Below, piece after piece: positions 25,215 to 33,844 of a stretch of 43,365 bases of DNA. The translations under genes were made by a program, and so were the position numbers. The notes beneath the pieces are model-generated. The model saw only the letters and a program-made list of their open reading frames with translations. It did not search any database and was not told the origin of the DNA. The stretch is from Paenibacillus qinlingensis (GTDB taxonomy: Bacteria > Bacillota > Bacilli > Paenibacillales > NBRC-103111). The DNA lies in contig NZ_JABMKY010000040.1 in the NCBI RefSeq assembly GCF_013204845.1, positions 1-43,365 on the forward strand. Reading direction: 5' to 3'. Position 1 is the first letter of the stretch. The number at the start of each line of letters is the position of its first letter.

Positions 25215-28200
25215 ATGTTTAAGTTCAAATCAAGGAAGAGCAGCGCTAACGCCGCACTTGCCCTATCCCTGCTGGCATCCAGTATCGGGGGAATGACTTT
25301 GCTTCCCGTTTCAGCTGCAGCAGCGCCAACCGTTGTCAACATCAATGGTACGAATGTAGGCAGCACATATGAAGGCGTTGGCGCCGTTTTTAGTAACGGC
25401 ATGACGAAGCTGTTGATGGATTATCCGGCTAATCAACGGGATGATATTATGAAAATGTTGTTCAAGCCAAAGTTCGGTGCCTCCTTACAGCATGTCAAAG
25501 TGGAAATTGGCAGCGATGTCAATTCATCGTCAGGTACGGAGCCTAGCCATATGAGATCAAGTACCGATTTTGATATTACACGGGGAACGAACTTATGGGC
25601 TGCACAGCAAGCCAAAGCCTTGAATCCCTTGATTGAGCTGGAGGCACTGCGATGGGGTACGCCTGCTTGGATTGCGAATGATAACGACTTGTACACCTAC
25701 TACAAGAAATTTCTGGACGGAGCGCAAGCTAGCTACGGATTAAGCTTTGACTATTTGGCTGCTGATAAAAATGAAAATACCAAAGCGTCCGATTGGAGCA
25801 CAACCGGTGCTAGCCGCAACTTTGTGGTGAATACCCTTCGGCCGAACTTGAATCAAGACGGATATAGCAATGTCGGTCTTGTGGCGGCGGACAGCAACGT
25901 GGGCTGGTTTATCGCAGATAAAGCGGTAACCGATACAGCACTGAGGAATTCGCTGGAAGCGATGAACATCCACTATAATCAAACGAGCACTTCGAATGCG
26001 ATTAGCACAGGGCTGAAGCTATGGGATGGTGAAGATTTGGCGCCTTCGCGCAGAGATTTTGTCACAGGTCCGTTGGATGTAGCCAATCGAATTATGAGAA
26101 TGAATGCCGTCGGCAAATTAACGAAGTATGAGATGCACCCAGGAGTCGAAAGTGCTTATACGAGTACCCCTTTTACTTATAAAAGTATGCTGGTAGCGAA
26201 CACACCTTGGACTGGACACTATGATGTCTTGCCGGGGTTGTGGACGATTGCTCATTTTACCCAATTCTCTGGGATTGGTTGGAAGTACATTGACAGTGGC
26301 AACCATGTGGATGATCGTGGCGGCTACATGATGTTGAAAGATCCGTCGAGCAGCAACTGGAGTCTCATCGTGCTGAATACAAGTGCTGTAGCTAAAGACT
26401 ACACATTCAACCTGTCGGGAGGTCTTTCTACGGGAACCATCCGACCTTGGAAAACAACGGAGAGTACTCAGTTTATTCAACAAAGCAACATCACGCCTTC
26501 TGGTGGATCTTTTACCGTTACCATTGATCCGTTCTCTATCTATACCTTTACAACGACCACCGGTCAGCAAAAAGGAACAGCAGCTAATGCGAACCCCGCA
26601 TCAGAGGCATTCTCGTTAACAACAGATTACACCGACAATTTCGATAGCTATAGCGTTGGCAAAGAGCCTCTCTATTTCTCCGATCAAGGAGGGGCTTTTG
26701 AAATCGCAAACGAAGGAAGCGGGAAAGCGTTAGCGCAAGTAATTACGTCAGCAAACAAACCGCTTGATTGGAAGTATCGCTCGACACCTGAGCCGTATTC
26801 GATTATGGGCAGCCTGGATTGGCGTAATTATGAGGTGCAATACGATGTGAAGCTGACGAGCTCAACGGGGTACGTGATGATTGGGGGGCGTGTAAATCAT
26901 AATCGCAAAACGGTTGCTGCGGAAGGTACCGACGTTCCAGCCGACGGCTATCAACTACAGATGCATGACGGTGGAGCTTGGCAGCTAAGAGCAGGGACTC
27001 GTCTGCTTGCTTCTGGCACCTACAGCGGATTTGCTGTGAACACATGGTACACCCTGAAGCTTCGCTTTAACGGTACGAACATCAAAGCCCATATCAATCC
27101 CGTATCGAATCCCAGCTCTATGACTCAGTTAGCCAGCGTGACAGATACAGACTTTCCGAGTGGTCAGATCCAGCTCGGCAGCGGTTATAACACCGCACGC
27201 TTTGATAATTTGTCAATTCGTAAGCTTGATTCTACTACTCAGGTTGATGTGAAACGCTATGATAATGAAGATCCGAACTTGACCTTTGTCGGTGCCTGGG
27301 AATATGTCTCTGCAGATTATGAGAATTACTATCGATCACAGGTAGGTTCGAGGACAGCAAACGATAAACTGCAATTTAGTTTCAACGGGACAACAGCGAT
27401 CCTTATCGGCACTCGTGATATTGATGGCGGTCAAGCGGATGTATACTTGGATGGTAGTGCGACGCCTTCTGAGACAATCGATCTATATGCACCAGAGAAA
27501 GAAGATCGCCGTGCAATATATACCGTATCCGGACTGACAGCAGGAAACCATACATTAAAGATAGTTCCCAAAGGTATGCATAGCACAGGCTCAATGGATG
27601 ATTTTGTGCGAATTGATGCGGTAGAGATTATTGGCGGAACGAATACCATTTCCAAAATGGAGTACCAATTCATCAACGATACGTTTGGTACCGTTAGTCC
27701 AGGCCAGTTGCCTCCATTCTGGGCGATCACAGCGGATTCAGGTGTTACCGCGACAGTTGAATTGGATGGAGCAGCGCAAAAGCTGCGCTTGAACGACACC
27801 ATTCAGACGAACAAAGCCTCTCTAGAGCGCAAAATTTCGCCAGCCAGCGGCACCGTAACATGGGAATTTGAGTATAAACGGACGACCTCGACGGGGAGTT
27901 GGAATCGTTTGTTATTGAGTAATAACAGCACGAACGGCATTGAGCTTTATGACACTGATGTATTTGGCTTTGCCTATGCGAAACCGGATGGCAGCAAGGT
28001 AACGCTGATGAATCTGACACCTGGCACCAACTACGCCATTAAGGTCGTTGCGAACACAGCAACACAGACCTTCGAGGTATGGATCGACGGGGTCAAAAAG
28101 TCCCCGACAACAGCCCCTGTCTTCACAAACACAGTGTCGCAATTCGATCGCATGCGTGTCCAAACCGCTAGTTCCAATACGGCGACTACGACAGCTTATC

Positions 28201-28853
28201 TAGATAATGTGAGTATTACAGCGCCAGGAGGCACAAGCCAAATGGTTATCAAAGATACGTTTACTGGTTATCCAAATGGAACCTTAGCAGGGGAGCCGCG
28301 TACCACAGCGGGTACTAGAAATATACAGGTATTGGACTGGACGGTAGAAGGCGCAGATACATCGCAAACATGTGCCGTAGATACCTCGCAACCAGGAAGT
28401 GGTGACAGCAGCTTCAAGTGCACCGATACCTTATCCACGGATCATGTGGAAGCAACACGTGATTTTACGCGCACAAATGCGGGTTCGGTTACCGTGGAAT
28501 ATAAATTTAAACAAGATGCAGTAGGCAAATGGACCAGGTTTTTCGTTGCTAACGGATTAGACAGCGCCATTGAAATCTATGATTCCACTACGGCAGGCGG
28601 CCTTGCATTTAAAGATACAGCTGGCAACGAAATCCTATTAGGAGCTATAGCGGCGAATACATGGTATACCGTCCGCTTCGTCATTGATGTCGATGATAAG
28701 AATTTCGATGCCTATCTGGATGGCGTACCGAAGCTGATGAATCAAGCTTTCACCAATGGCAGCTTTACCGGAATTGATCGTGCTTTGTTCAAGACAGCAG
28801 ACAATGCGAGTGTGAACTTGTGGCTCGACAATGTAAAGATCACTTTGCAATAA
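25215..28853 (+). CDS. Secreted multidomain GH59-family glycosidase (galactocerebrosidase-like)
   Basis: Seen: 1212 residues from the ATG at 25215, chosen because AGGGAG precedes it and the protein then opens with a clear signal peptide (MFKFKSRKSS, a hydrophobic core, VSAAAA, cleavage near 37). A longer reading from 25146 has no ribosome site and buries the signal. The GH59 core has EGVGAVFSNGMTKLLMDYP, GTEPSHM, Glu187 in DKNEN and Glu273 in LWDGEDLA. Then come a lectin-like domain (about 471-670), a module shared with the cytosolic GH59 (677-807), and two related concanavalin/LamG-like domains in tandem (817-1005 and 1010-1212) that probably bind polymer. There is no LPXTG or SLH anchor, so it should be released. 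It ends at a strong terminator. Confidence 0.88.
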   Translation: MFKFKSRKSSANAALALSLLASSIGGMTLLPVSAAAAPTVVNINGTNVGSTYEGVGAVFSNGMTKLLMDYPANQRDDIMKMLFKPKFGASLQHVKVEIGSDVNSSSGTEPSHMRSSTDFDITRGTNLWAAQQAKALNPLIELEALRWGTPAWIANDNDLYTYYKKFLDGAQASYGLSFDYLAADKNENTKASDWSTTGASRNFVVNTLRPNLNQDGYSNVGLVAADSNVGWFIADKAVTDTALRNSLEAMNIHYNQTSTSNAISTGLKLWDGEDLAPSRRDFVTGPLDVANRIMRMNAVGKLTKYEMHPGVESAYTSTPFTYKSMLVANTPWTGHYDVLPGLWTIAHFTQFSGIGWKYIDSGNHVDDRGGYMMLKDPSSSNWSLIVLNTSAVAKDYTFNLSGGLSTGTIRPWKTTESTQFIQQSNITPSGGSFTVTIDPFSIYTFTTTTGQQKGTAANANPASEAFSLTTDYTDNFDSYSVGKEPLYFSDQGGAFEIANEGSGKALAQVITSANKPLDWKYRSTPEPYSIMGSLDWRNYEVQYDVKLTSSTGYVMIGGRVNHNRKTVAAEGTDVPADGYQLQMHDGGAWQLRAGTRLLASGTYSGFAVNTWYTLKLRFNGTNIKAHINPVSNPSSMTQLASVTDTDFPSGQIQLGSGYNTARFDNLSIRKLDSTTQVDVKRYDNEDPNLTFVGAWEYVSADYENYYRSQVGSRTANDKLQFSFNGTTAILIGTRDIDGGQADVYLDGSATPSETIDLYAPEKEDRRAIYTVSGLTAGNHTLKIVPKGMHSTGSMDDFVRIDAVEIIGGTNTISKMEYQFINDTFGTVSPGQLPPFWAITADSGVTATVELDGAAQKLRLNDTIQTNKASLERKISPASGTVTWEFEYKRTTSTGSWNRLLLSNNSTNGIELYDTDVFGFAYAKPDGSKVTLMNLTPGTNYAIKVVANTATQTFEVWIDGVKKSPTTAPVFTNTVSQFDRMRVQTASSNTATTTAYLDNVSITAPGGTSQMVIKDTFTGYPNGTLAGEPRTTAGTRNIQVLDWTVEGADTSQTCAVDTSQPGSGDSSFKCTDTLSTDHVEATRDFTRTNAGSVTVEYKFKQDAVGKWTRFFVANGLDSAIEIYDSTTAGGLAFKDTAGNEILLGAIAANTWYTVRFVIDVDDKNFDAYLDGVPKLMNQAFTNGSFTGIDRALFKTADNASVNLWLDNVKITLQ

Positions 28854-28856
28854 AAG

Positions 28857-28890
28857 AAGAGAGCCAAGAGTAAATCTTGGCTCTCTTTCC
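28857..28890 (+). terminator. Strong rho-independent terminator of the locus 2 operon
   Basis: AGAGAGCCAAGA (28858-28869) pairs perfectly with TCTTGGCTCTCT (28875-28886), followed by TTCC. It begins right after the stop of the secreted GH59 gene. Confidence 0.85.
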
Positions 28891-28957
28891 GTTCGTCAGA
28901 TAGCACTAGTACAAACACAAGCATCGGCACTAGCCACAGGGCATCTTCGCCAAGCAA

Positions 28958-29195
28958 CTAACTGGAGTTTCTGCAGCTAATTCAAGCGAAATCTAGGCAT
29001 TTCGCAAAATAACTGGATTTCCTCCCGTTATTTCAGGCCAATTTCGCCATACGGGACATTTCGAGCCAAATTAAATGTAGAATATCCAGTTATACTTCCT
29101 AATTACAAATTTTTCTTAGAAATAGATGTAGGAAATCCAGTTAATCCCCACAAGCTACCCAGCCTGGGCACTCACCATAATTCCAACGCAAGCAT
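28958..29195. repeat. Composite intergenic repeat block (AACTGGA/CCAGTTA units plus a CACCATAA unit)
   Basis: In the 527-bp gap before locus 3 there are repeated units: AACTGGAGTTTCTGCAGCTA (near 28960), AACTGGATTTCCTCCCGTTA (near 29012), and TATCCAGTTATA and AAATCCAGTTAATC farther on. The block ends with CACCATAATTCCAACGCAAG (29173-29192), close to the CACCATAACTCCCGCAAG core of the 38-bp tandem repeat at 237-379. No gene is seen in this gap. Beyond the block there is only a 12-bp palindrome CACAAATTTGTG (29254-29265), a TATAGT box (29267-29272) and a cre-like site. Confidence 0.6.
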
Positions 29196-29287
29196 TGACA
29201 CTTCCATGGACAAATAGCGCCCTAAAAGGTGCTATTTCAGTAATCACACCGCTCACAAATTTGTGCTATAGTAGTAGAAGTGATTTG

Positions 29288-29301
29288 TGAAAACGCTTTA
29301 T
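29288..29301 (+). promoter_or_regulatory. cre-like site (CcpA) ahead of the locus 3 regulator
   Basis: TGAAAACGCTTTAT fits TGNAANCGNWNNCW except for A instead of C at position 13. It lies downstream of a TATAGT -10-like box at 29267-29272, a position where CcpA binding would block transcription. Catabolite repression of the regulator gene is inferred. Confidence 0.45.
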
Positions 29302-29380
29302 ATCAATAGGCTCTATATCTTCACGCTCTTATTTATTCACCCTACATCATCCCACCTTGCAAGGAGGTGTTCCACCTTAC

Positions 29381-31666
29381 ATGTTCAACATCCGAGCCAG
29401 AATGAGCACGATCTACTCACGAATTCTTTTGTTTAACATCTTGCTCGTAATCATCCTTTCATTAGCCCCGCAGCTCATTTATATCCACTATTTTTCTACT
29501 GCCTACAATCAGGAAATTAATAGGCAGAGTACACAAGATGTCAACAAGCTCAAATATGCCGTAGATGAAACGATTCTCGATCGCGTTATTCGGCTGGTGA
29601 ATATTTATTTCTCAGATATTCCAAGCAATGAAGTACTGGCTTATCCGCTCACGCATGATATTAGCGGCAACGGCTTCAAAATCGCCGAGGTCAGCAACTT
29701 CCTAACCGATATTCCGTACAAGCTAAACTTTCTGCAATCCGTTGAGGTTTGGTATACGGCAGGGAATGTTTATATCAATGATAAATATAATTCCAATCTG
29801 GATTCTGCAGGCTCTTTCAAAAGTGTAGATGAAGCATGGATTAACGTCTTACGGACCATGAATACGCCAAATCGGTGGCTGCCGCCTCGCATAACCATGC
29901 CGATGAATACGTCAGTGATCACGTACATTTCGAATATTCCGCTGATCGACAGTCTGGCTAATCGGCAGGCTGTTGTTGCCATCAATATTAAAGAAAGTGC
30001 GATTCATAATCTCATTCAATCTTCTCCGACAGATGGCGAAGTTTTATTTGTTGTAGATGAGACAGGAAAAGTACTCGTCCACAGTGATAACCAACTCGTC
30101 GGTCAGAATTGGAATCAAAAAGATTACATGGCTACGTTGCTGCAGCAATCAGACACAGGAACCTTCGAAGCATCGGTTGACGGAGTTCAAAGTGTGGTTT
30201 CCTTCTCTAAGTCCAAATATAACAACTGGAAATACGTTTCTGTCATCTCAATCGATACGCTGTATCAAAAATCGCAGCAGCTCAAGCGCTATTTGCTGAT
30301 CACTACAATCATTCTGCTCACAGTAAGCTTGCTCTTTTCCATTTATATGACCCATTGGGCCAATAAACCGCTGCGCAGCATTATTCAAACCATTCGCAAT
30401 CTGGGAAGCTCCGATGGTCATGAGAAGCAAGCGAAGAACGAGTATACGATGCTCCATCAGGTGATCGATCGGGTATCCCATACCATCACTGATTTGAATC
30501 ATCAAATGGAGACGAATAAGCCAATCATTCGCGATAAGTTCATCATGCGCTTGCTACAAGGTGATCTTGATCAGACGGATCCGCAAGTAGCTAATATGGA
30601 GGCTACGCTGAAACTTGATTTTGATCGGGAGAAAACGGCTTGTATGGCTCTCAAGGTTTTTGGCGCAGAAGGTATTGGCCTGAAGAATGAGATGATGATT
30701 CAGTACAGTATGCTGCAACATGTGGAAGAACTCGGTAACTATAGGCTATGTTCGACCATGGACAACGCAGGACATATCATTGTGATCTTCAATTATTCGC
30801 ACACATTGGATAAAGGGAAGATTCATAGCAGCATCAGCCAGCAGATGAAAGGGAAATTCGTGCTTGGCTTCGGAAGCGAATATGACCACTCTTACGCCAA
30901 CATCGCACAATCTTACACCGAAGCTTGCGAGTGCTTAAACTACGCCTTCATTATGCCAACGGAATCCTGTATTTCATATGAAGATCTTGCTATCGCGCAA
31001 CGTAAAGAGCATGGAAGTGGATTACAGATTATCGAACAGCTTTCTGTTGCCTTGCGTAATCGGAATCAGGAGATGGTATCCTCGATTTTAGATATATTAC
31101 GCAAAGCGCTCGTGTCAGGCAGGTACCACATTGATTATTGCCGGAACACTGTGTTTGATGCGATCTCGATCATTCGTACAACCGCGATTTCCATGGATAT
31201 CGATCTAGAGCGATTCCTTGGTTATGACATAAGGGATTATGGCCGGAAAATGGATAATGTTGCCGATTTAACCGATTGGCTCACAGGGGTCGCGGTGCAA
31301 ATCATGGAATACCACACCACCGATGTGACTGACGATGACCCAGGTACCGCGCTGGAACGTCAGATTCTTGCTTATATTGAACAAAACATCTACAACGAAA
31401 TATCCCTGTCTTCCCTGAGTGAAGGTATTCATATGAACTCGAGCTATGTGAGTCGGATCTACAAATCGGTCATGGGATCGAATTTTTCTGAGCATTTGGC
31501 TGGCATCAAAATGAAACACGCCGAAAGTCTCCTTCGAGAAACGGATTTATCGATTAAAGAGATTGCAGCGAAGCTTGGGTATTCGAACCCCCGCTATTTT
31601 GCGAATGTGTTCAAAGAGAACTTCGGCTGTACCCCCAAAAGCTATCGAGACAGCCTCGAAAGCTAA
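29381..31666 (+). CDS. Membrane-anchored AraC-family regulator with extracellular sensor domain
   Basis: Seen: 761 residues from the ATG at 29381 (AAGGAGGTG upstream; the longer reading from TTG at 29357 would start inside the ribosome site). A membrane segment lies at about 15-38, then an extracellular Cache-like region including DEAWINVLRTMN and VLFVVDETGKVLVHSDNQLVGQ. A second membrane segment at about 301-325 leads to a cytoplasmic region and a C-terminal AraC double HTH (about 660-761: SLSSLSEGIHMNSSYVSRIYKSVMG, SIKEIAAKLGYSNPRYFANVFKENFG). There is no kinase or receiver domain, so sensing and DNA binding are in one chain, replacing the YesM/YesN pair used in loci 1 and 2. It likely controls the transporter genes that follow. 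Ligand unknown. Confidence 0.9.
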   Translation: MFNIRARMSTIYSRILLFNILLVIILSLAPQLIYIHYFSTAYNQEINRQSTQDVNKLKYAVDETILDRVIRLVNIYFSDIPSNEVLAYPLTHDISGNGFKIAEVSNFLTDIPYKLNFLQSVEVWYTAGNVYINDKYNSNLDSAGSFKSVDEAWINVLRTMNTPNRWLPPRITMPMNTSVITYISNIPLIDSLANRQAVVAINIKESAIHNLIQSSPTDGEVLFVVDETGKVLVHSDNQLVGQNWNQKDYMATLLQQSDTGTFEASVDGVQSVVSFSKSKYNNWKYVSVISIDTLYQKSQQLKRYLLITTIILLTVSLLFSIYMTHWANKPLRSIIQTIRNLGSSDGHEKQAKNEYTMLHQVIDRVSHTITDLNHQMETNKPIIRDKFIMRLLQGDLDQTDPQVANMEATLKLDFDREKTACMALKVFGAEGIGLKNEMMIQYSMLQHVEELGNYRLCSTMDNAGHIIVIFNYSHTLDKGKIHSSISQQMKGKFVLGFGSEYDHSYANIAQSYTEACECLNYAFIMPTESCISYEDLAIAQRKEHGSGLQIIEQLSVALRNRNQEMVSSILDILRKALVSGRYHIDYCRNTVFDAISIIRTTAISMDIDLERFLGYDIRDYGRKMDNVADLTDWLTGVAVQIMEYHTTDVTDDDPGTALERQILAYIEQNIYNEISLSSLSEGIHMNSSYVSRIYKSVMGSNFSEHLAGIKMKHAESLLRETDLSIKEIAAKLGYSNPRYFANVFKENFGCTPKSYRDSLES

Positions 31667-31678
31667 TCTCCCTACGAG

Positions 31679-31711
31679 AGCTGCGATGCACATATGCATG
31701 GCAGCTTTTTC
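31679..31711 (+). terminator. Rho-independent terminator after the membrane AraC regulator
   Basis: AGCTGCGATGCA pairs with TGCATGGCAGCT (one mismatch), followed by TTTTTCTC. The remaining gap to 31915 has no confident promoter; TTGTCG (31841) with TACGAT (31865), 18 bp apart, is the best weak candidate. Confidence 0.8.
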
Positions 31712-31915
31712 TCACTCACCCCCAGAGCAAAAAAACAACACAGGTAAAAATAACTGTCATGCAACCGCCTAAATGGAGCATTTTCCCACGATTCTCAACA
31801 AAACGTAAAAAAAACAGCACTTCCGTAAAGTTATTGGGCGTTGTCGATCTCACCAGATAAGCCGTACGATAAGGGCATCAAATCGCACACAAGTTTTCGG
31901 AACAGGAGGCAAGGA

Positions 31916-32884
31916 ATGGAAAGTAGCGCAATCATCGCAGCACGAGAAGTCAAGGAGCATGTGCAACCGCACCAAACGAAAGAGCGTGCCAGCAAGCTGT
32001 ATTGGAAACAGAAATATTATTTCTTCATGTTAATGCCCGTCATAGCGTATTATCTCATTTTCCACTATGCCCCCTTATATGGGATTGTGATTGCCTTTCA
32101 GAATTACTATCCACTAAAGGGCGTTGCCGGCAGCGAATGGGTAGGGTTTGATCATTTTAAGGAGCTGTTCACAGGACTTTACTTTTTACCCGTTCTGAAG
32201 AACACCCTGATCATCTCCACGTATAAATTGATTTTTGGCTTCCCGGCGCCGATCATCCTCTGTCTCATTCTGAATGAGGTTCGCCTCGTCTTTTTTAAAA
32301 AAATGGTTCAGACGATCACCTACTTACCGCATTTCATTTCCTGGGTAATTCTCGGCGGGATTGTGATTGAATTTCTATCACCAACGCGAGGTTTGATCAA
32401 TGCCATCATCATGGAATTTGGCTATAAACCGATCCTTTTCGTGACGAGTGAGACGTACTTTCGATCGATCCTGGTACTCTCCTCTATATGGAAGGAAGTC
32501 GGTTGGTCAACGATTATCTACCTAGCGGCGATTACAAGTGTGGATCCAGAGTTGTATGACGCAGCAGATATGGACGGAGCGGGGCGACTTCGGAAAATAT
32601 GGAACATCACGCTGCCATCCATCATGCCAGTCGTAACCATCATGTTTATTTTCGCGGTAGGCGGCATTATCAATGATGATTTTGATCAAATTTATAACTT
32701 ACTGAACGCTTCGGTTCTTTCGGTTGGTGATGTCATATCGACATATACGTATCAGATTGGACTTGTGAAAGGCGATTATAGCTTCGCAACGACGGTCGGT
32801 TTGTTCAAAAATATCATTGCCTTCTTCTTAATTCTCCTCACGAATTATGTAGCTAAGAAAACCAATGACTATTCCTTATGGTAG
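31916..32884 (+). CDS. Carbohydrate ABC transporter permease, LplB-like, locus 3
   Basis: Seen: 322 residues from the ATG at 31916, which has ACAGGAGG six bases upstream; an earlier in-frame start at 31841 lacks a ribosome site. It has about six membrane segments, the LplB opening FFMLMPVIAYYLIFHYAPLYGIVIAFQNYY and the EAA loop YDAADMDGAGRLRKIWNITLPSI. Its stop is followed directly by the next permease. It heads the locus 3 operon: two permeases, binding protein, heparinase-like enzyme, lipoprotein and beta-helix protein. Confidence 0.91.
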   Translation: MESSAIIAAREVKEHVQPHQTKERASKLYWKQKYYFFMLMPVIAYYLIFHYAPLYGIVIAFQNYYPLKGVAGSEWVGFDHFKELFTGLYFLPVLKNTLIISTYKLIFGFPAPIILCLILNEVRLVFFKKMVQTITYLPHFISWVILGGIVIEFLSPTRGLINAIIMEFGYKPILFVTSETYFRSILVLSSIWKEVGWSTIIYLAAITSVDPELYDAADMDGAGRLRKIWNITLPSIMPVVTIMFIFAVGGIINDDFDQIYNLLNASVLSVGDVISTYTYQIGLVKGDYSFATTVGLFKNIIAFFLILLTNYVAKKTNDYSLW

Positions 32885-32895
32885 GTGATCCGCAC

Positions 32896-33786
32896 ATGGA
32901 CATAGCAACAAAACGTAAGAAGAAACGAACCCTGGAAGATGTCTTCGTAGACACGATCGTCTATGTGACGCTCATCCTGTTAACCTTGCTGACCATCATC
33001 CCATTCATGCAAGTTGTCACGGTATCCATGAGCCCGCCAGAAGTCGTGAGCAGCTACGGCATACATTTGATTCCACTCAAATTCAATTGGGACGGTTATC
33101 GCAAAATTCTAGCTTATCAGCAGATCTGGACCGGGTATCAGAACACCATTGTCCGAGTCATTCTAGGCATTATCGTCTCGATGACACTGATGATCTTAGC
33201 GGCATATCCCTTATCAAAGAAAAATTTGGTGCACCGCAAATTCTGGACGATTTTCATGGTATTCACGATGTTTTTCAGTGGCGGTTTAATCCCGACCTAC
33301 CTGATTGTCAAAGGCGTCGGTCTCTATAACAGTGTATGGGCGCTTGTGCTGCCTGTCGCCATCAATACGTTTACGATGCTGATCATTCGCAATTATTTCA
33401 TGTCCCTACCCGAAGAAATTCAAGAATCAGCTCGCATTGATGGCGCGAATGAGTTTGTCATTTTGATGCGCATCATCCTACCGATATCAATACCGATACT
33501 GGCAACAGTAGGACTGTGGACATTGGTTTACCATTGGAATGAATGGTTCAACGCGATGATTTATCTCAAGGATTCGAAGAAAGCCGTCTTGCAGCTTGTT
33601 CTTCGCAAAATTATGTTCGAAGGTTCCGAACCGCAAGCGGTCGAGACTGTGAATACGATTTATGCCAACACCGACACGATGAAGATGGCTGCCCTGATGG
33701 TATCCTTGATTCCCTTGCTAGTTGTCTATCCGTTCATGCAAAAATACTTCGTCAAAGGCGTCATGATCGGCTCATTGAAAGGTTAA
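32896..33786 (+). CDS. Carbohydrate ABC transporter permease, LplC-like, locus 3
   Basis: Seen: 296 residues from the ATG at 32896 (AGGTGAT upstream). The ATG at 32878 would overlap the previous gene and has no ribosome site. It has about six membrane segments, the EAA loop IQESARIDGANEFVILMRIILPISIP, the signature LVYHWNEWFNAMIYL, and the C-terminus KGVMIGSLKG. It partners the LplB-like permease. As in the other two loci there is no ATPase gene. Confidence 0.91.
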   Translation: MDIATKRKKKRTLEDVFVDTIVYVTLILLTLLTIIPFMQVVTVSMSPPEVVSSYGIHLIPLKFNWDGYRKILAYQQIWTGYQNTIVRVILGIIVSMTLMILAAYPLSKKNLVHRKFWTIFMVFTMFFSGGLIPTYLIVKGVGLYNSVWALVLPVAINTFTMLIIRNYFMSLPEEIQESARIDGANEFVILMRIILPISIPILATVGLWTLVYHWNEWFNAMIYLKDSKKAVLQLVLRKIMFEGSEPQAVETVNTIYANTDTMKMAALMVSLIPLLVVYPFMQKYFVKGVMIGSLKG

Positions 33787-33844
33787 CCCCAGCCCCCTCA
33801 CAGGGGATGGTTCACTAACATACATGTCTAGGAGGGTCTAAAAA

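Noticed and set aside
31856..31873. GATAAG repeated at 12-bp spacing upstream of the locus 3 permease as an operator
   Set aside because: Six bases only, spacing not typical of AraC sites, and no counterpart at the regulator's own promoter.
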